Shown here one piece after another: positions 9,485 to 16,705 of a stretch of DNA of 64,000 nucleotides; positions within the stretch are counted from its first letter, which is position 1, and every line of letters starts with the position of its first letter. Under the pieces are notes generated by a model that ran no database searches, had not been told where the DNA came from, and was given only the letters and a program-made list of their open reading frames with translations. The stretch spans positions 1 to 64,000 of the forward strand of contig NZ_JAUOPC010000002.1 of the NCBI RefSeq assembly GCF_030546805.1, in the 5' to 3' direction. The translations under genes and the position numbers were made by a program. This stretch comes from Cyclobacterium sp. 1_MG-2023 (GTDB taxonomy: Bacteria > Bacteroidota > Bacteroidia > Cytophagales > Cyclobacteriaceae).

Positions 9485-10037
9485 TTAAATACATGCTTAT
9501 TATGAGATTTTGAAAACGATAAGAAATTATACTTACCGTTATCCATAAATGGTTATATAAATAAAATTAAAATAGTATTTAATAAATTTTGAAAGAAACT
9601 AAGGAATAAAGGATTGATGATTAAGCTTCCTTTAAAATTACATATTAAAATTAGTTAAAACAATAAAAATACACTTAAAGCTATTTTAAATAGTTAAAAG
9701 TGTTGTTTGTTTTTTTTGTTAGGGGTTATGGTTTTTGATTTTGAGGAAAAATACCATTGAAGCGAGTGTTGTATTCATTGCTGACAAATACAAAAAATGG
9801 GAAGGCTTAAATCACTTACTAGTGAAACCAAAATCATTGCAGCTAATTTTAAAAAAGTTTTATTAAGGAATGGAAGACTTATTGTTAATTTAATTTTTTG
9901 AAGGATTCGCTAGAATTGTGTACTTGCAAAAGCCACTTTTCTTGCCCATTTAACAGAGAATAGTGAATGGGTTTTATTTCTAAATTAAATGACAGGTGGA
10001 TAAATGAATTTTATCCACGTAACAGCATGTGAAAAAA
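9485..10037. other. Intergenic region between glycan operon and MBL gene
   Basis: This 553-bp stretch is very AT-rich and has no convincing coding frame. It should contain the promoter of the reverse glycan operon that starts at 9484. The only clear structure is the hairpin at 9996-10018 near the end of the MBL gene. I found no repeats, tRNA or decayed gene. Confidence 0.5.
9996..10018 (-). terminator. Hairpin downstream of MBL operon
   Basis: Positions 9996-10004 (gtggataaa) pair perfectly with 10010-10018 (tttatccac) around a 5-base loop. It lies 20 bp beyond the stop of the last gene of the 12625-10038 reverse gene set, where a terminator is expected. There is no strong U-tract, so it may be a weak terminator or a 3'-end stabilising hairpin. 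Confidence 0.4.
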
Positions 10038-10940
10038 TTATATCCTCCCTTCAGATTTTAGCTTCCAATACCTCAGTAAGCCTCCCACAGACATCCAGCT
10101 GGGGTTGGCAAGCTCATACAACTTCTGAATTTCTTTGCCTGCCCCTTTACTTTCCAATTGCTTGGCTGTGTATTTCATAAATTCCGGCGTTATATCTTCA
10201 GCTTGATCCTTATTGTCAAACCGTCTTTTTATATAAAGGGCCCAGTCCTCAAGAATTTCTATCAATTGAGATAAGTGTTCTTTTGGATTGGTGATTTTAC
10301 CAAAATGAGTTAAGTACAATTCCTTTGGATGACGATCTAAAATTTTGATTATGGAAGCCTTCCATGCTTCAATATCAATATCCGGAGGAGGGCAAGGAGG
10401 CACTACAGGTCCATTTTTTATTTTGACTCCGCCTACATCACCTGTAAATACCAAGTCATCTAATTGCCAAGCAATATGATGACTGGCATGGCCCGGGCTG
10501 TGAATGGGAATGAATGTTAGCTCTTCAATCAAAATCTTTTTTGTGTCTTCCACAGGTACCAGTAAACTTTGGTCAATGCTTTCCATTGGCCCCCATAAGG
10601 TGTCCATTTGCTCATGTCCATAGATTTTAGCAGCAGAGTTCCAAAGTCTTTCAGGCTTGGATAAGTGTGCCAAACCTTTTGGGTGGAGGTATACCTTAAC
10701 TCCGGCTTTAGCAAATTCCCATGCAGCACCGGCATGATCAAAATGTATATGGGTTAACAGAACAGCAGCTAAATCTTTGGGTTGAAGACCAAGGTGCTGC
10801 AGGCTAAACTTCAACTGATTCCAAGTACTGTGGGGGCCTGTTTCAATTAATACAGGCTTGCCTTTACCTTGAATAAGAAAACTGGCTATCGTTTCTTCAA
10901 CTTGCTGAAACTTCAGGTCAATTATGTGGATTGAATACAT
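10038..10940 (-). CDS. MBL-fold metallo-hydrolase
   Basis: The 300-residue protein has the metallo-beta-lactamase signature THIHFDHAG with H64, H66, D68 and H69. A second metal histidine lies in SPGHASHH, an aspartate in FTGDVGG, and a late histidine in LTHFGK. These are the ligands of a two-metal hydrolase. The family includes thioesterases, glyoxalase II-like enzymes and lactonases, and the substrate cannot be assigned. There is no signal peptide, so it should be cytosolic. Its start codon overlaps the stop region of the upstream SRAP gene (both touch 10940), indicating one transcript with SRAP and the alpha/beta hydrolase. Confidence 0.85.
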   Translation of the reverse strand: MYSIHIIDLKFQQVEETIASFLIQGKGKPVLIETGPHSTWNQLKFSLQHLGLQPKDLAAVLLTHIHFDHAGAAWEFAKAGVKVYLHPKGLAHLSKPERLWNSAAKIYGHEQMDTLWGPMESIDQSLLVPVEDTKKILIEELTFIPIHSPGHASHHIAWQLDDLVFTGDVGGVKIKNGPVVPPCPPPDIDIEAWKASIIKILDRHPKELYLTHFGKITNPKEHLSQLIEILEDWALYIKRRFDNKDQAEDITPEFMKYTAKQLESKGAGKEIQKLYELANPSWMSVGGLLRYWKLKSEGRI

Positions 10941-11638
10941 TATCCAAAAAGGGTATAGTTGCCAAACTGATCCATAGGAAGTGTTTTCCTAATCACAAAA
11001 GGGCTGTCGTTTACTACTTGGTTAACCATAGGTGATACGGTATATTTGGTCATATTCTCATCCGGATAGGGGGATAGCATATCCAAAAGCTCTTCTTCGC
11101 TACTGTTTAGGTTCAGCCACTTTTCTTCATTCTCTTTTTTTAAGATTACCGGCATTCTATCATGTATTTCTGAGGTAAGACCGTTGGGGCGGGTTGTTAA
11201 TATGGTAAATGTGTGAGCAATTTCTCCTTTTTCAGTTTCAAACTCTTCCCATATTCCTGCAAATGAAAACAAAGACTCATCAAGGAAGACAAATCTGTAA
11301 GGAACCTTGGTTTTTTTACCCACTTTTTTCCATTCAAAAAAGCCATCTGCCGGAACCAGGCACCTGCTCTTTTTAAAGGCATTCTTAAAAGAAATTTTTT
11401 CTGTGATGGTTTCTGACCTTGCATTGATAAGTCTATTGGCCACAGGCTTGTTTTTGGCAAAAGCCGGGGTGATCCCCCAATAAAAATGAGAAAAGCCTTT
11501 GGGGCTGTCGGAAGTGATGACCGGAACAAGTTGAGAAGGGGCAATATTGTACCGAGGTTTGAAGTCTTCCAGCATTTCTGCTTGAAATCTTTCTTCCAGT
11601 TCCATTTTTGATTTTGCTAGCGAATATCTTCCACACAT
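10940..11638 (-). CDS. SOS response-associated peptidase (SRAP, YedK/HMCES family)
   Basis: The 232-residue product is a SRAP protein, which protects abasic sites in single-stranded DNA by forming a thiazolidine crosslink through the N-terminal cysteine. Visible hallmarks are the start MCGRYSLA with catalytic Cys2, NARSE at 72-76, LVPADGFFEW with Glu102, and the SEIHDRMPVIL segment with His159. Length fits the family. It lies between an MBL hydrolase and an alpha/beta hydrolase in a tight reverse-strand cluster. No LexA-type box was sought systematically. Confidence 0.93.
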   Translation of the reverse strand: MCGRYSLAKSKMELEERFQAEMLEDFKPRYNIAPSQLVPVITSDSPKGFSHFYWGITPAFAKNKPVANRLINARSETITEKISFKNAFKKSRCLVPADGFFEWKKVGKKTKVPYRFVFLDESLFSFAGIWEEFETEKGEIAHTFTILTTRPNGLTSEIHDRMPVILKKENEEKWLNLNSSEEELLDMLSPYPDENMTKYTVSPMVNQVVNDSPFVIRKTLPMDQFGNYTLFG

Positions 11639-11656
11639 ATTATTTATATCAAAATC

Positions 11657-12625
11657 CTAATTAATATTTTCATTTTGGATAAATTCCAAAGCCCTTGTTT
11701 CCGACCAGAATCTTTCCTTAACTGTTCTTGGGCTAAACCCAACATGACCTCCATGTTTTGGGTATTCCAAGTATAATGATGCTTCATAGCTTCCGGCATT
11801 GGTTGGAAAACAATCCTTACTTAAAAATGGATCATTTTGTGCATTCAATACCAAGGTTGGATGCTTAATTTGGGATAAAAAATGCAGGGAGGAGCACTGT
11901 TGGTAATAATCTGAAGCATCCTTAAACCCATGAAGTGGGGCTGTATATTCATTGTCGAAATCCCTTAGTGAATGAATGCCGGAGAGGTTTTCAACCGATA
12001 ATTTTTCCGGAAATAGTAAAGCTTTTTTTCTTATTTTCTGCTTTAATGAATAAAGGAAGTTATAGGCATATAATTTATTTCCAAATTCGTCAATTTTGTC
12101 ACAAGAGCCACCCAAATCCAAAGGTACGGAAATAGCAACTGCCTTCTTTATGTGCTTTTTACTTTCCCAAGCGGTCTCACCTAGATATTTTAGCGTAAGA
12201 TTGGCCCCCAAGCTAAATCCTATAAGGTGAATAGTAGAATAGTGCTTGGCAGCATGAGAAATTACCAAGTCTAAATCATGAGTTGCTCCGGAATGATAAA
12301 ATACAGGTTGAGCATTCATGGATTCACTACAGCCTCTAAAATTCCAATTGAGGACATCGTAGCCTGATTCAAAAAACATTTTTGCCATCCCTGTCATATA
12401 AGGTCTCTGGCTATTTCCCTCCAAACCATGACTCAAAATAACTAAACTGTTTTTGCCGTTTTTTAACCAGTCAAGATCTAGGAAATCCCCATCAGGAGTG
12501 TTAATTCTCTCCCTTTCAAATGGTAAAGCCTCTTTTTTTCTGAAGATGGCAGGGTATATGGTTTGTAAATGGCCATTGAAAAGAAGCTGATTTCGGAGAT
12601 ATTTTGATGTTTTAACTACTGGCAT
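11657..12625 (-). CDS. YheT-like alpha/beta-fold hydrolase
   Basis: The 322-residue protein matches the YheT/ABHD-type hydrolases. It has the N-terminal FNGHLQTIYPA, an HGLEG oxyanion segment at 66-70, NFRGCS near 95-100, nucleophile elbow GFSLGA with Ser138, an aspartate in NAQNDPFL, and the catalytic histidine in KHGGHVGF. The physiological substrate of this family is not well defined; an esterase role is plausible. It is the first gene of the reverse cluster with SRAP (18-bp gap) and the MBL hydrolase, and is divergent from the pyruvate dehydrogenase E2 gene. Confidence 0.85.
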   Translation of the reverse strand: MPVVKTSKYLRNQLLFNGHLQTIYPAIFRKKEALPFERERINTPDGDFLDLDWLKNGKNSLVILSHGLEGNSQRPYMTGMAKMFFESGYDVLNWNFRGCSESMNAQPVFYHSGATHDLDLVISHAAKHYSTIHLIGFSLGANLTLKYLGETAWESKKHIKKAVAISVPLDLGGSCDKIDEFGNKLYAYNFLYSLKQKIRKKALLFPEKLSVENLSGIHSLRDFDNEYTAPLHGFKDASDYYQQCSSLHFLSQIKHPTLVLNAQNDPFLSKDCFPTNAGSYEASLYLEYPKHGGHVGFSPRTVKERFWSETRALEFIQNENIN

Positions 12626-12680
12626 TCTATGACTTTACTCGATTCACTTTTCTATCTTACGTGAAAATACTATTATTAAA

Positions 12681-12712
12681 TTTGAATAAACATATTTTAA
12701 GAACTATTTTTG
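12681..12712 (+). promoter_or_regulatory. Candidate Bacteroidetes-type promoter for the E2 gene
   Basis: TTTG at 12681-12684 and TATTTTTG at 12705-12712 match the TTTG / TAnnTTTG promoter boxes of Bacteroidetes, separated by 20 bases. The E2 start codon is 36 bp beyond, leaving room for a short leader. Assigned by eye. Confidence 0.5.
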
Positions 12713-12747
12713 GATTGCTGAAAATATGAATTCGAATAATTTAACTT

Positions 12748-14403
12748 ATGGCCGAAATAATACGAATGCCCAAAATGAGCGACACCATGGAAGAAGGGGT
12801 GATTGCTCAATGGTTGAAAAAGGTAGGTGATAAAGTAAAACCCGGAGATATTCTGGCAGAAGTGGAAACTGATAAAGCGACCATGGAACTAGAATCTTAC
12901 GATGAGGGTACCTTGCTTCACATTGGCGTAAAGGAAAAGGATGCTGTTCCTGTCAATGGAGTAATTGCCATTCTGGGTGAAGAAGGTGAGAATATAGACG
13001 ATCTCTTGAAAGATGTGGACTCAGGAGGAAGCTCAGAAAGTGTAGCTTCTGAAAGTAAGGAAGAAACAACTGAGGAAAAGTCTGAAGATAAAGCTAAGGA
13101 AACAACCACTGCTGAAATAGATGTGTCTGGAATTGCTGCTACGGTAATTACCATGCCTAAGATGAGTGATACCATGCAGGAAGGTACCATCGCCAGTTGG
13201 TTGAAAAAGGAGGGAGACGAAGTCAAGTCAGGTGATGTCTTGGCAGAAGTGGAAACCGATAAAGCGACCATGGAATTGGAATCTTATGATGATGGAACGC
13301 TACTTTACATTGGTGTGTCTGAAGGTGATTCGGTTGAAGTGAATGGGGTCATTGCCATTATTGGTGAGAAAGATGCTGATTATGAAACCTTGCTTAAAGC
13401 CCACCAACAAAAATCAACAGGTGCTGAAGAAGTAAAAGAAGAACCTGCAAAAGAAGAGAAACCTGCTCCAAAAGCAGAGGAAAGTAAGCCATCTAGTGCT
13501 GTAGCTGATTCTACTACCAATTCAACGGATAAAGGTAGAATAAAAGCCTCTCCTCTTGCCAAGAAAATGGCAAGCGAAAAAGGTATTGATATTTCACTTG
13601 TAAAAGGAACGGGTGATAATGGCAGGATAATTAAAAAGGACATAGAGAATTTTGATCCTTCAAAGGTTGCTGCAGCCAGTACATCAAGTAGTGATGTGGC
13701 GGCAGGCGTTGCCATAGGCCAAGAGTCATTTACTGATGTGAAAGTCTCTCAAATGAGGAAGGTGATTGCCAAGCGATTGGCCGAAAGTAAATTTACTGCG
13801 CCTCATTTTTACTTGACCATGGAGATCAACATGGACAAAGCGATCGAGGCTAGGAAAAGTATGAATGAAGTTGCTCCAGTGAAAATATCTTTCAATGATA
13901 TGGTCATCAAAGCAGCTGCTGCCTCTCTTAAACAACATCCGGCAGTTAATTCTGCATGGATGGATGACAAAATCAGATACAACGATCATGTTCACATAGG
14001 CATGGCTGTGGCCATAGACGATGGGTTATTGGTTCCTGTTATTCGATTTACAGATAGTAAATCACTATCTCAAATTTCTAATGAAGCCAAATCTTTGGCA
14101 GGGAAGGCCAAAAATAAAGAATTACAACCAAAAGATTGGGAAGGTAATACCTTCACAGTTTCTAATTTGGGGATGTTTGGCATTGAAGAATTTACTGCTA
14201 TCATAAATCCGCCGGATGCTTGTATTTTGGCTATTGGAGGAATCAAACAAACACCAATTGTAAAAGATGGAGAAATCAAGATAGGCAATGTAATGAAAGT
14301 TACTTTGTCTTGTGATCACCGAGTAGTGGATGGAGCTGTAGGTTCAGCTTTCCTTAAAACTTTGAAAAGTTTACTTGAGGATCCGGTTAGGTTGTTAATC
14401 TGA
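12748..14403 (+). CDS. pdhC: Pyruvate dehydrogenase E2, dihydrolipoamide acetyltransferase
   Basis: The 551-residue protein is the acetyl-transferring core of the pyruvate dehydrogenase complex. It has two lipoyl domains (1-80 and 133-212), each with the ETDKATMELES loop and lipoyl lysines K43 and K173. Acidic/Ala-Pro linkers join them to a peripheral-subunit-binding domain (about 267-302, KASPLAKKMA) and a catalytic domain (about 320-551) ending in DHRVVDG with catalytic H524. The two lipoyl domains are nearly identical around the lysine, indicating an internal duplication. E1 and E3 genes are not adjacent. A promoter candidate lies just upstream and a strong terminator just downstream, so it is probably transcribed alone. 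Confidence 0.95.
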   Translation: MAEIIRMPKMSDTMEEGVIAQWLKKVGDKVKPGDILAEVETDKATMELESYDEGTLLHIGVKEKDAVPVNGVIAILGEEGENIDDLLKDVDSGGSSESVASESKEETTEEKSEDKAKETTTAEIDVSGIAATVITMPKMSDTMQEGTIASWLKKEGDEVKSGDVLAEVETDKATMELESYDDGTLLYIGVSEGDSVEVNGVIAIIGEKDADYETLLKAHQQKSTGAEEVKEEPAKEEKPAPKAEESKPSSAVADSTTNSTDKGRIKASPLAKKMASEKGIDISLVKGTGDNGRIIKKDIENFDPSKVAAASTSSSDVAAGVAIGQESFTDVKVSQMRKVIAKRLAESKFTAPHFYLTMEINMDKAIEARKSMNEVAPVKISFNDMVIKAAAASLKQHPAVNSAWMDDKIRYNDHVHIGMAVAIDDGLLVPVIRFTDSKSLSQISNEAKSLAGKAKNKELQPKDWEGNTFTVSNLGMFGIEEFTAIINPPDACILAIGGIKQTPIVKDGEIKIGNVMKVTLSCDHRVVDGAVGSAFLKTLKSLLEDPVRLLI

Positions 14404-14427
14404 CATATCCAATCATTAAACAATGTC

Positions 14428-14458
14428 AAAAAGTCCTAGAAATAGGACTTTTTGTTTT
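14428..14458 (+). terminator. Rho-independent terminator after E2 gene
   Basis: An 11-bp perfect stem (14428-14438 with 14443-14453, tetraloop GAAA) ends in a T-rich run. It begins 25 bp after the E2 stop codon and before hslV. Confidence 0.85.
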
Positions 14459-14493
14459 AAGTATGGTTTTTGAGAAGTAGTATAAAAACAAAA

Positions 14494-15036
14494 ATGGAAA
14501 AAATTAAATCGACTACCGTAGTTGCTATAAAACATGATGGTAAAGTAGCCATAGGTGCTGATGGGCAAGCGACGATGGGAAATACTATTGCCAAAAGCAG
14601 TGTTAATAAAATCAGGAAACTGCAAGGAGGTAAAATCGTAACCGGCTTTGCAGGATCAACTGCTGATGCTTTTACGCTCTTGGAAAAATTTGAAGAGAAA
14701 CTTGGCGCCTACAGCAACAATATGAAAAGAGCTGCAGTGGAATTGGCAAAGGAATGGAGAACAGATAGGATGTTAAGCAAGTTGGAAGCCATGATGATTG
14801 TGGCAGATGCTGAGGATATACTGATCATTTCAGGAACTGGCGATGTCATTGAGCCGGATATGGGGATAGCTTCTATTGGTTCCGGTAGCATGTATGCACA
14901 GTCTGCGGCTAGGGCACTAAAGAAATTTGCCACCAACCTATCGGCAAAGGAAATGGTGGAAGAAAGCTTGACCATAGCAGCCGATATTTGCATTTATACC
15001 AACCACAATACGATAATCGAAGAAGTGATTAATTAA
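14494..15036 (+). CDS. hslV: ATP-dependent protease subunit HslV
   Basis: The 180-residue product is HslV, the Thr-protease ring of the HslUV protease. MEKIKS is followed by [11 protein letters not shown], where the first Thr after the short propeptide is the nucleophile. [10 protein letters not shown], the [14 protein letters not shown] segment and [14 protein letters not shown] are all conserved family blocks. An open frame reaches a TTG at 14470, but the ATG at 14494 gives the family-typical N-terminus. The ATPase partner hslU is not in this window. It has its own terminator at 15041-15075. Confidence 0.95.
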   Translation: MEKIKSTTVVAIKHDGKVAIGADGQATMGNTIAKSSVNKIRKLQGGKIVTGFAGSTADAFTLLEKFEEKLGAYSNNMKRAAVELAKEWRTDRMLSKLEAMMIVADAEDILIISGTGDVIEPDMGIASIGSGSMYAQSAARALKKFATNLSAKEMVEESLTIAADICIYTNHNTIIEEVIN

Positions 15037-15040
15037 AATT

Positions 15041-15075
15041 AATTGAGGCTTTCTTGGAGAAAGAAAGCCTCAATT
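15041..15075. terminator. Bidirectional terminator between hslV and Dabb gene
   Basis: A 15-bp perfect inverted repeat (15041-15055 with 15061-15075) around a 5-base loop lies between two convergent genes, 4 bp from each stop. AT-rich flanks give short U-runs on both strands, so it can serve both transcripts. Confidence 0.8.
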
Positions 15076-15078
15076 TAA

Positions 15079-15375
15079 TTAAACTTCAAAATCATAGATC
15101 TTGACAGAAGCCCATTTATCTTTATGATCTTTTATAAATTTAAGGTGGATTGGATCTATTTGATACTGGTCATGATCCGCAATGCTATCAAAATTAACCA
15201 TTAGGGCAATATCATAGCTATCATCAATTACCTCTCTTTTTTCCGTAGCCGCCGGTTTGCCTATGGAATAACTTTTCACACTATCTGCTTGAGCAATTTC
15301 TTTGCAGCCTTCAAGCACTGCGTTTAAATCTTTTTCTGGCTGGTGAAGCCAAAAGAATACTTGGTGTACAATCAT
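15079..15375 (-). CDS. Dabb (stress-responsive A/B barrel) domain protein
   Basis: The roughly 98-residue product matches small ferredoxin-like Dabb proteins: MIVHQVFFWL at the start, an AVLEGCKEIA helix, then DIALMVNFDSIADHDQYQ and HLKFIKD. Members form dimeric alpha/beta barrels; a few have catalytic roles but most have no known function. The start at 15375 fits the family N-terminus; an open frame extends 12 codons further to 15411 without similarity. It converges on hslV and is preceded by a 374-bp gap. Confidence 0.8.
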   Translation of the reverse strand: MIVHQVFFWLHQPEKDLNAVLEGCKEIAQADSVKSYSIGKPAATEKREVIDDSYDIALMVNFDSIADHDQYQIDPIHLKFIKDHKDKWASVKIYDFEV

Positions 15376-15749
15376 AATAATATTTTGTTTGAAATGGGTT
15401 TTTGGGACCAAATAACCAACAATAGTGATTGTGAGTTATTTGGTTGGTTCTATTAATAGCTTGAACCAACAAAAAATAAAGGTAAAAAGATAAGTTTAAA
15501 AAAGATATAAACTCGACGATTATGAAAAGCATAAATCAAAGAAGAACAAATTTGGTATTAGGCTGGCTTTGATGCCAGGGCTAGAGGAGACACTGAGACG
15601 TAGGATTACATGTTAGCGGCTATCCATTGTATTTTTGCCTTTCCTTTCTTCCAAAAAGCGGTGTATAAGATGTTAGAAGTATAAAACATAAACCCTAGAT
15701 GCAGGATCGCATATGCTTGCTGTATCTAGGATTTATGTTTGCTTAGAAA
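15376..15749. other. Intergenic region between Dabb and ssb-like genes
   Basis: The 374 bp contain the Dabb promoter region and the large hairpin at 15684-15740 downstream of the ssb-like gene. I see no reliable coding frame or decayed gene in the rest. Confidence 0.4.
15684..15740 (-). terminator. Long imperfect hairpin downstream of ssb-like gene
   Basis: Positions 15684-15704 pair with 15720-15740 (19 of 21 positions), and the 15-base loop contains a further small palindrome (gcatatgc). It starts 10 bp past the ssb stop on the reverse strand and probably terminates that transcript. It is longer than usual for this region. Confidence 0.6.
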
Positions 15750-16094
15750 TCAGGCCTTGGACTTATCACCTAAAAGCAATACATCGTTGATCTGGACTTC
15801 TGTAATGTATTTTTTTTGTCCTTCTTTGTCTTCATAAGACCTATTTACCAACTTACCCTGGACGCATATTTCAGAACCTTTGTCGGTGTATTTATTTATG
15901 ATTTCGGCCGTTTTTCCAAAGGCCACCAGGTTGTGCCAATAGGTTTCTTCCACTTTCTCCCCTTTGCTGTTTTTGTAGAACTCATTAGTGGCAAGGTTTA
16001 ATTTTACCATCGGAGTATCTCCTTTAACTGTTTTAAAATCAGCTTTTGCGCCTAATCTTCCAATCAATTGTACATTGTTTCTAATACTGTTCAT
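15750..16094 (-). CDS. ssb: Single-stranded DNA-binding protein, short form
   Basis: The 114-residue product has the SSB OB-fold: NNVQLIGRLG at the start, VKLNLATNEF, YWHNLVAFGKTAEI, and GSEICVQGKL. SSB coats single-stranded DNA during replication and repair. The protein ends in LLGDKSKA. It therefore lacks the acidic DxxPF-type tail that recruits partner proteins in the main cellular SSB. This suggests a secondary paralogue rather than the essential one. It is divergent from the Zn-ribbon gene, with a striking palindrome between them. Confidence 0.9.
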   Translation of the reverse strand: MNSIRNNVQLIGRLGAKADFKTVKGDTPMVKLNLATNEFYKNSKGEKVEETYWHNLVAFGKTAEIINKYTDKGSEICVQGKLVNRSYEDKEGQKKYITEVQINDVLLLGDKSKA

Positions 16095-16204
16095 GATATT
16101 GTTATTTAGTGTGAATAGATAAATTCGTTTCCGATTTTGGAACAGTACAAAGTTGGGGTCAGCAGCTGTATTTAGCCCGATGTTATACGTTTATTTCCGT
16201 TTGT

Positions 16205-16232
16205 AAACGTTTGTAAACGTTTACAAACGTTT
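16205..16232. promoter_or_regulatory. 28-bp perfect palindrome, LacI-family-like operator
   Basis: Positions 16205-16232 form a perfect palindrome centred between 16218 and 16219. Its central 14 bases, TGTAAACGTTTACA (16212-16225), match the general LacI/GalR-family operator pattern TGnAAnCGnTTnCA. A second overlapping near-copy begins at 16202. It lies between the divergent ssb-like and Zn-ribbon genes, where it could control one or both. No LacI-type regulator gene is in the window. Confidence 0.55.
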
Positions 16233-16285
16233 TTTTAAATTTATTTTATGCTTATATTATGTTTAAATAAGCATTTTTATCGAAG

Positions 16286-16684
16286 ATGTCCCCACGAATT
16301 CAAAATTGTATAGACTGCGGAGCTCCCCTAAACGGAAGGGCTGATAAACGGTTTTGTGATGATTATTGTAGAATTCATTACAACAATAAAATGAAATCCG
16401 GTAGCAATAATTTGGTTCGAAACATCAACAATGCCTTGAAAAAAAACAGAAACATTCTTGCAGGCTTTCTTAAGGATGGAGAAGATACCACTAAAATTTC
16501 AAGAGAAAAATTATTGGAAAATGGCTTTATCTTTAAGTATGGAACCCATAGTTACACAACAAAAAAAGGCAGTAAATACATTTACTGTTATGATTATGGC
16601 TACCTAAAACTGGAGCACAATTTGTTTTTGGTAGTACGATTAAAGAATGAACATTTGGACAAGCCTAATTTTATCAAAGGATAA
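16286..16684 (+). CDS. Small protein with N-terminal Zn-ribbon-like motif
   Basis: The 132-residue protein begins with a putative zinc site, C8-x2-C11 and C24-x3-C28 (CIDCG, FCDDYC). A basic helical stretch (NINNALKKNRN) and a C-terminal YGTHSYTTKKGSKYIYCYDYGY region follow. I recognise the cysteine pattern, which recurs in short uncharacterised Bacteroidetes proteins, but no function. The last codons lie inside a terminator hairpin and encode LDKPNFI, the same peptide the convergent GH15 gene ends with on the other strand. The LacI-like palindrome is 53 bp upstream of the start. Confidence 0.7.
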   Translation: MSPRIQNCIDCGAPLNGRADKRFCDDYCRIHYNNKMKSGSNNLVRNINNALKKNRNILAGFLKDGEDTTKISREKLLENGFIFKYGTHSYTTKKGSKYIYCYDYGYLKLEHNLFLVVRLKNEHLDKPNFIKG

Positions 16685-16705
16685 AATTAGGCTTGTCCAG
16701 TTTTT
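16657..16705. terminator. Terminator hairpin inside both convergent coding ends
   Basis: A 19-bp perfect stem (16657-16675 with 16680-16698, loop aaag) is followed by a T-run on the + strand (from 16700). The stop codons of the + gene (16682-16684) and the - gene (16674-16676) both lie in the hairpin. The U-tract favours termination of the + gene; on the - strand the tail is not U-rich. Confidence 0.75.

Noticed and set aside
12918-13715. Long reverse-strand frames inside the E2 gene
   Set aside because: They are antisense shadows of the lipoyl and linker codons, rich in Ser/Leu, with no family match.
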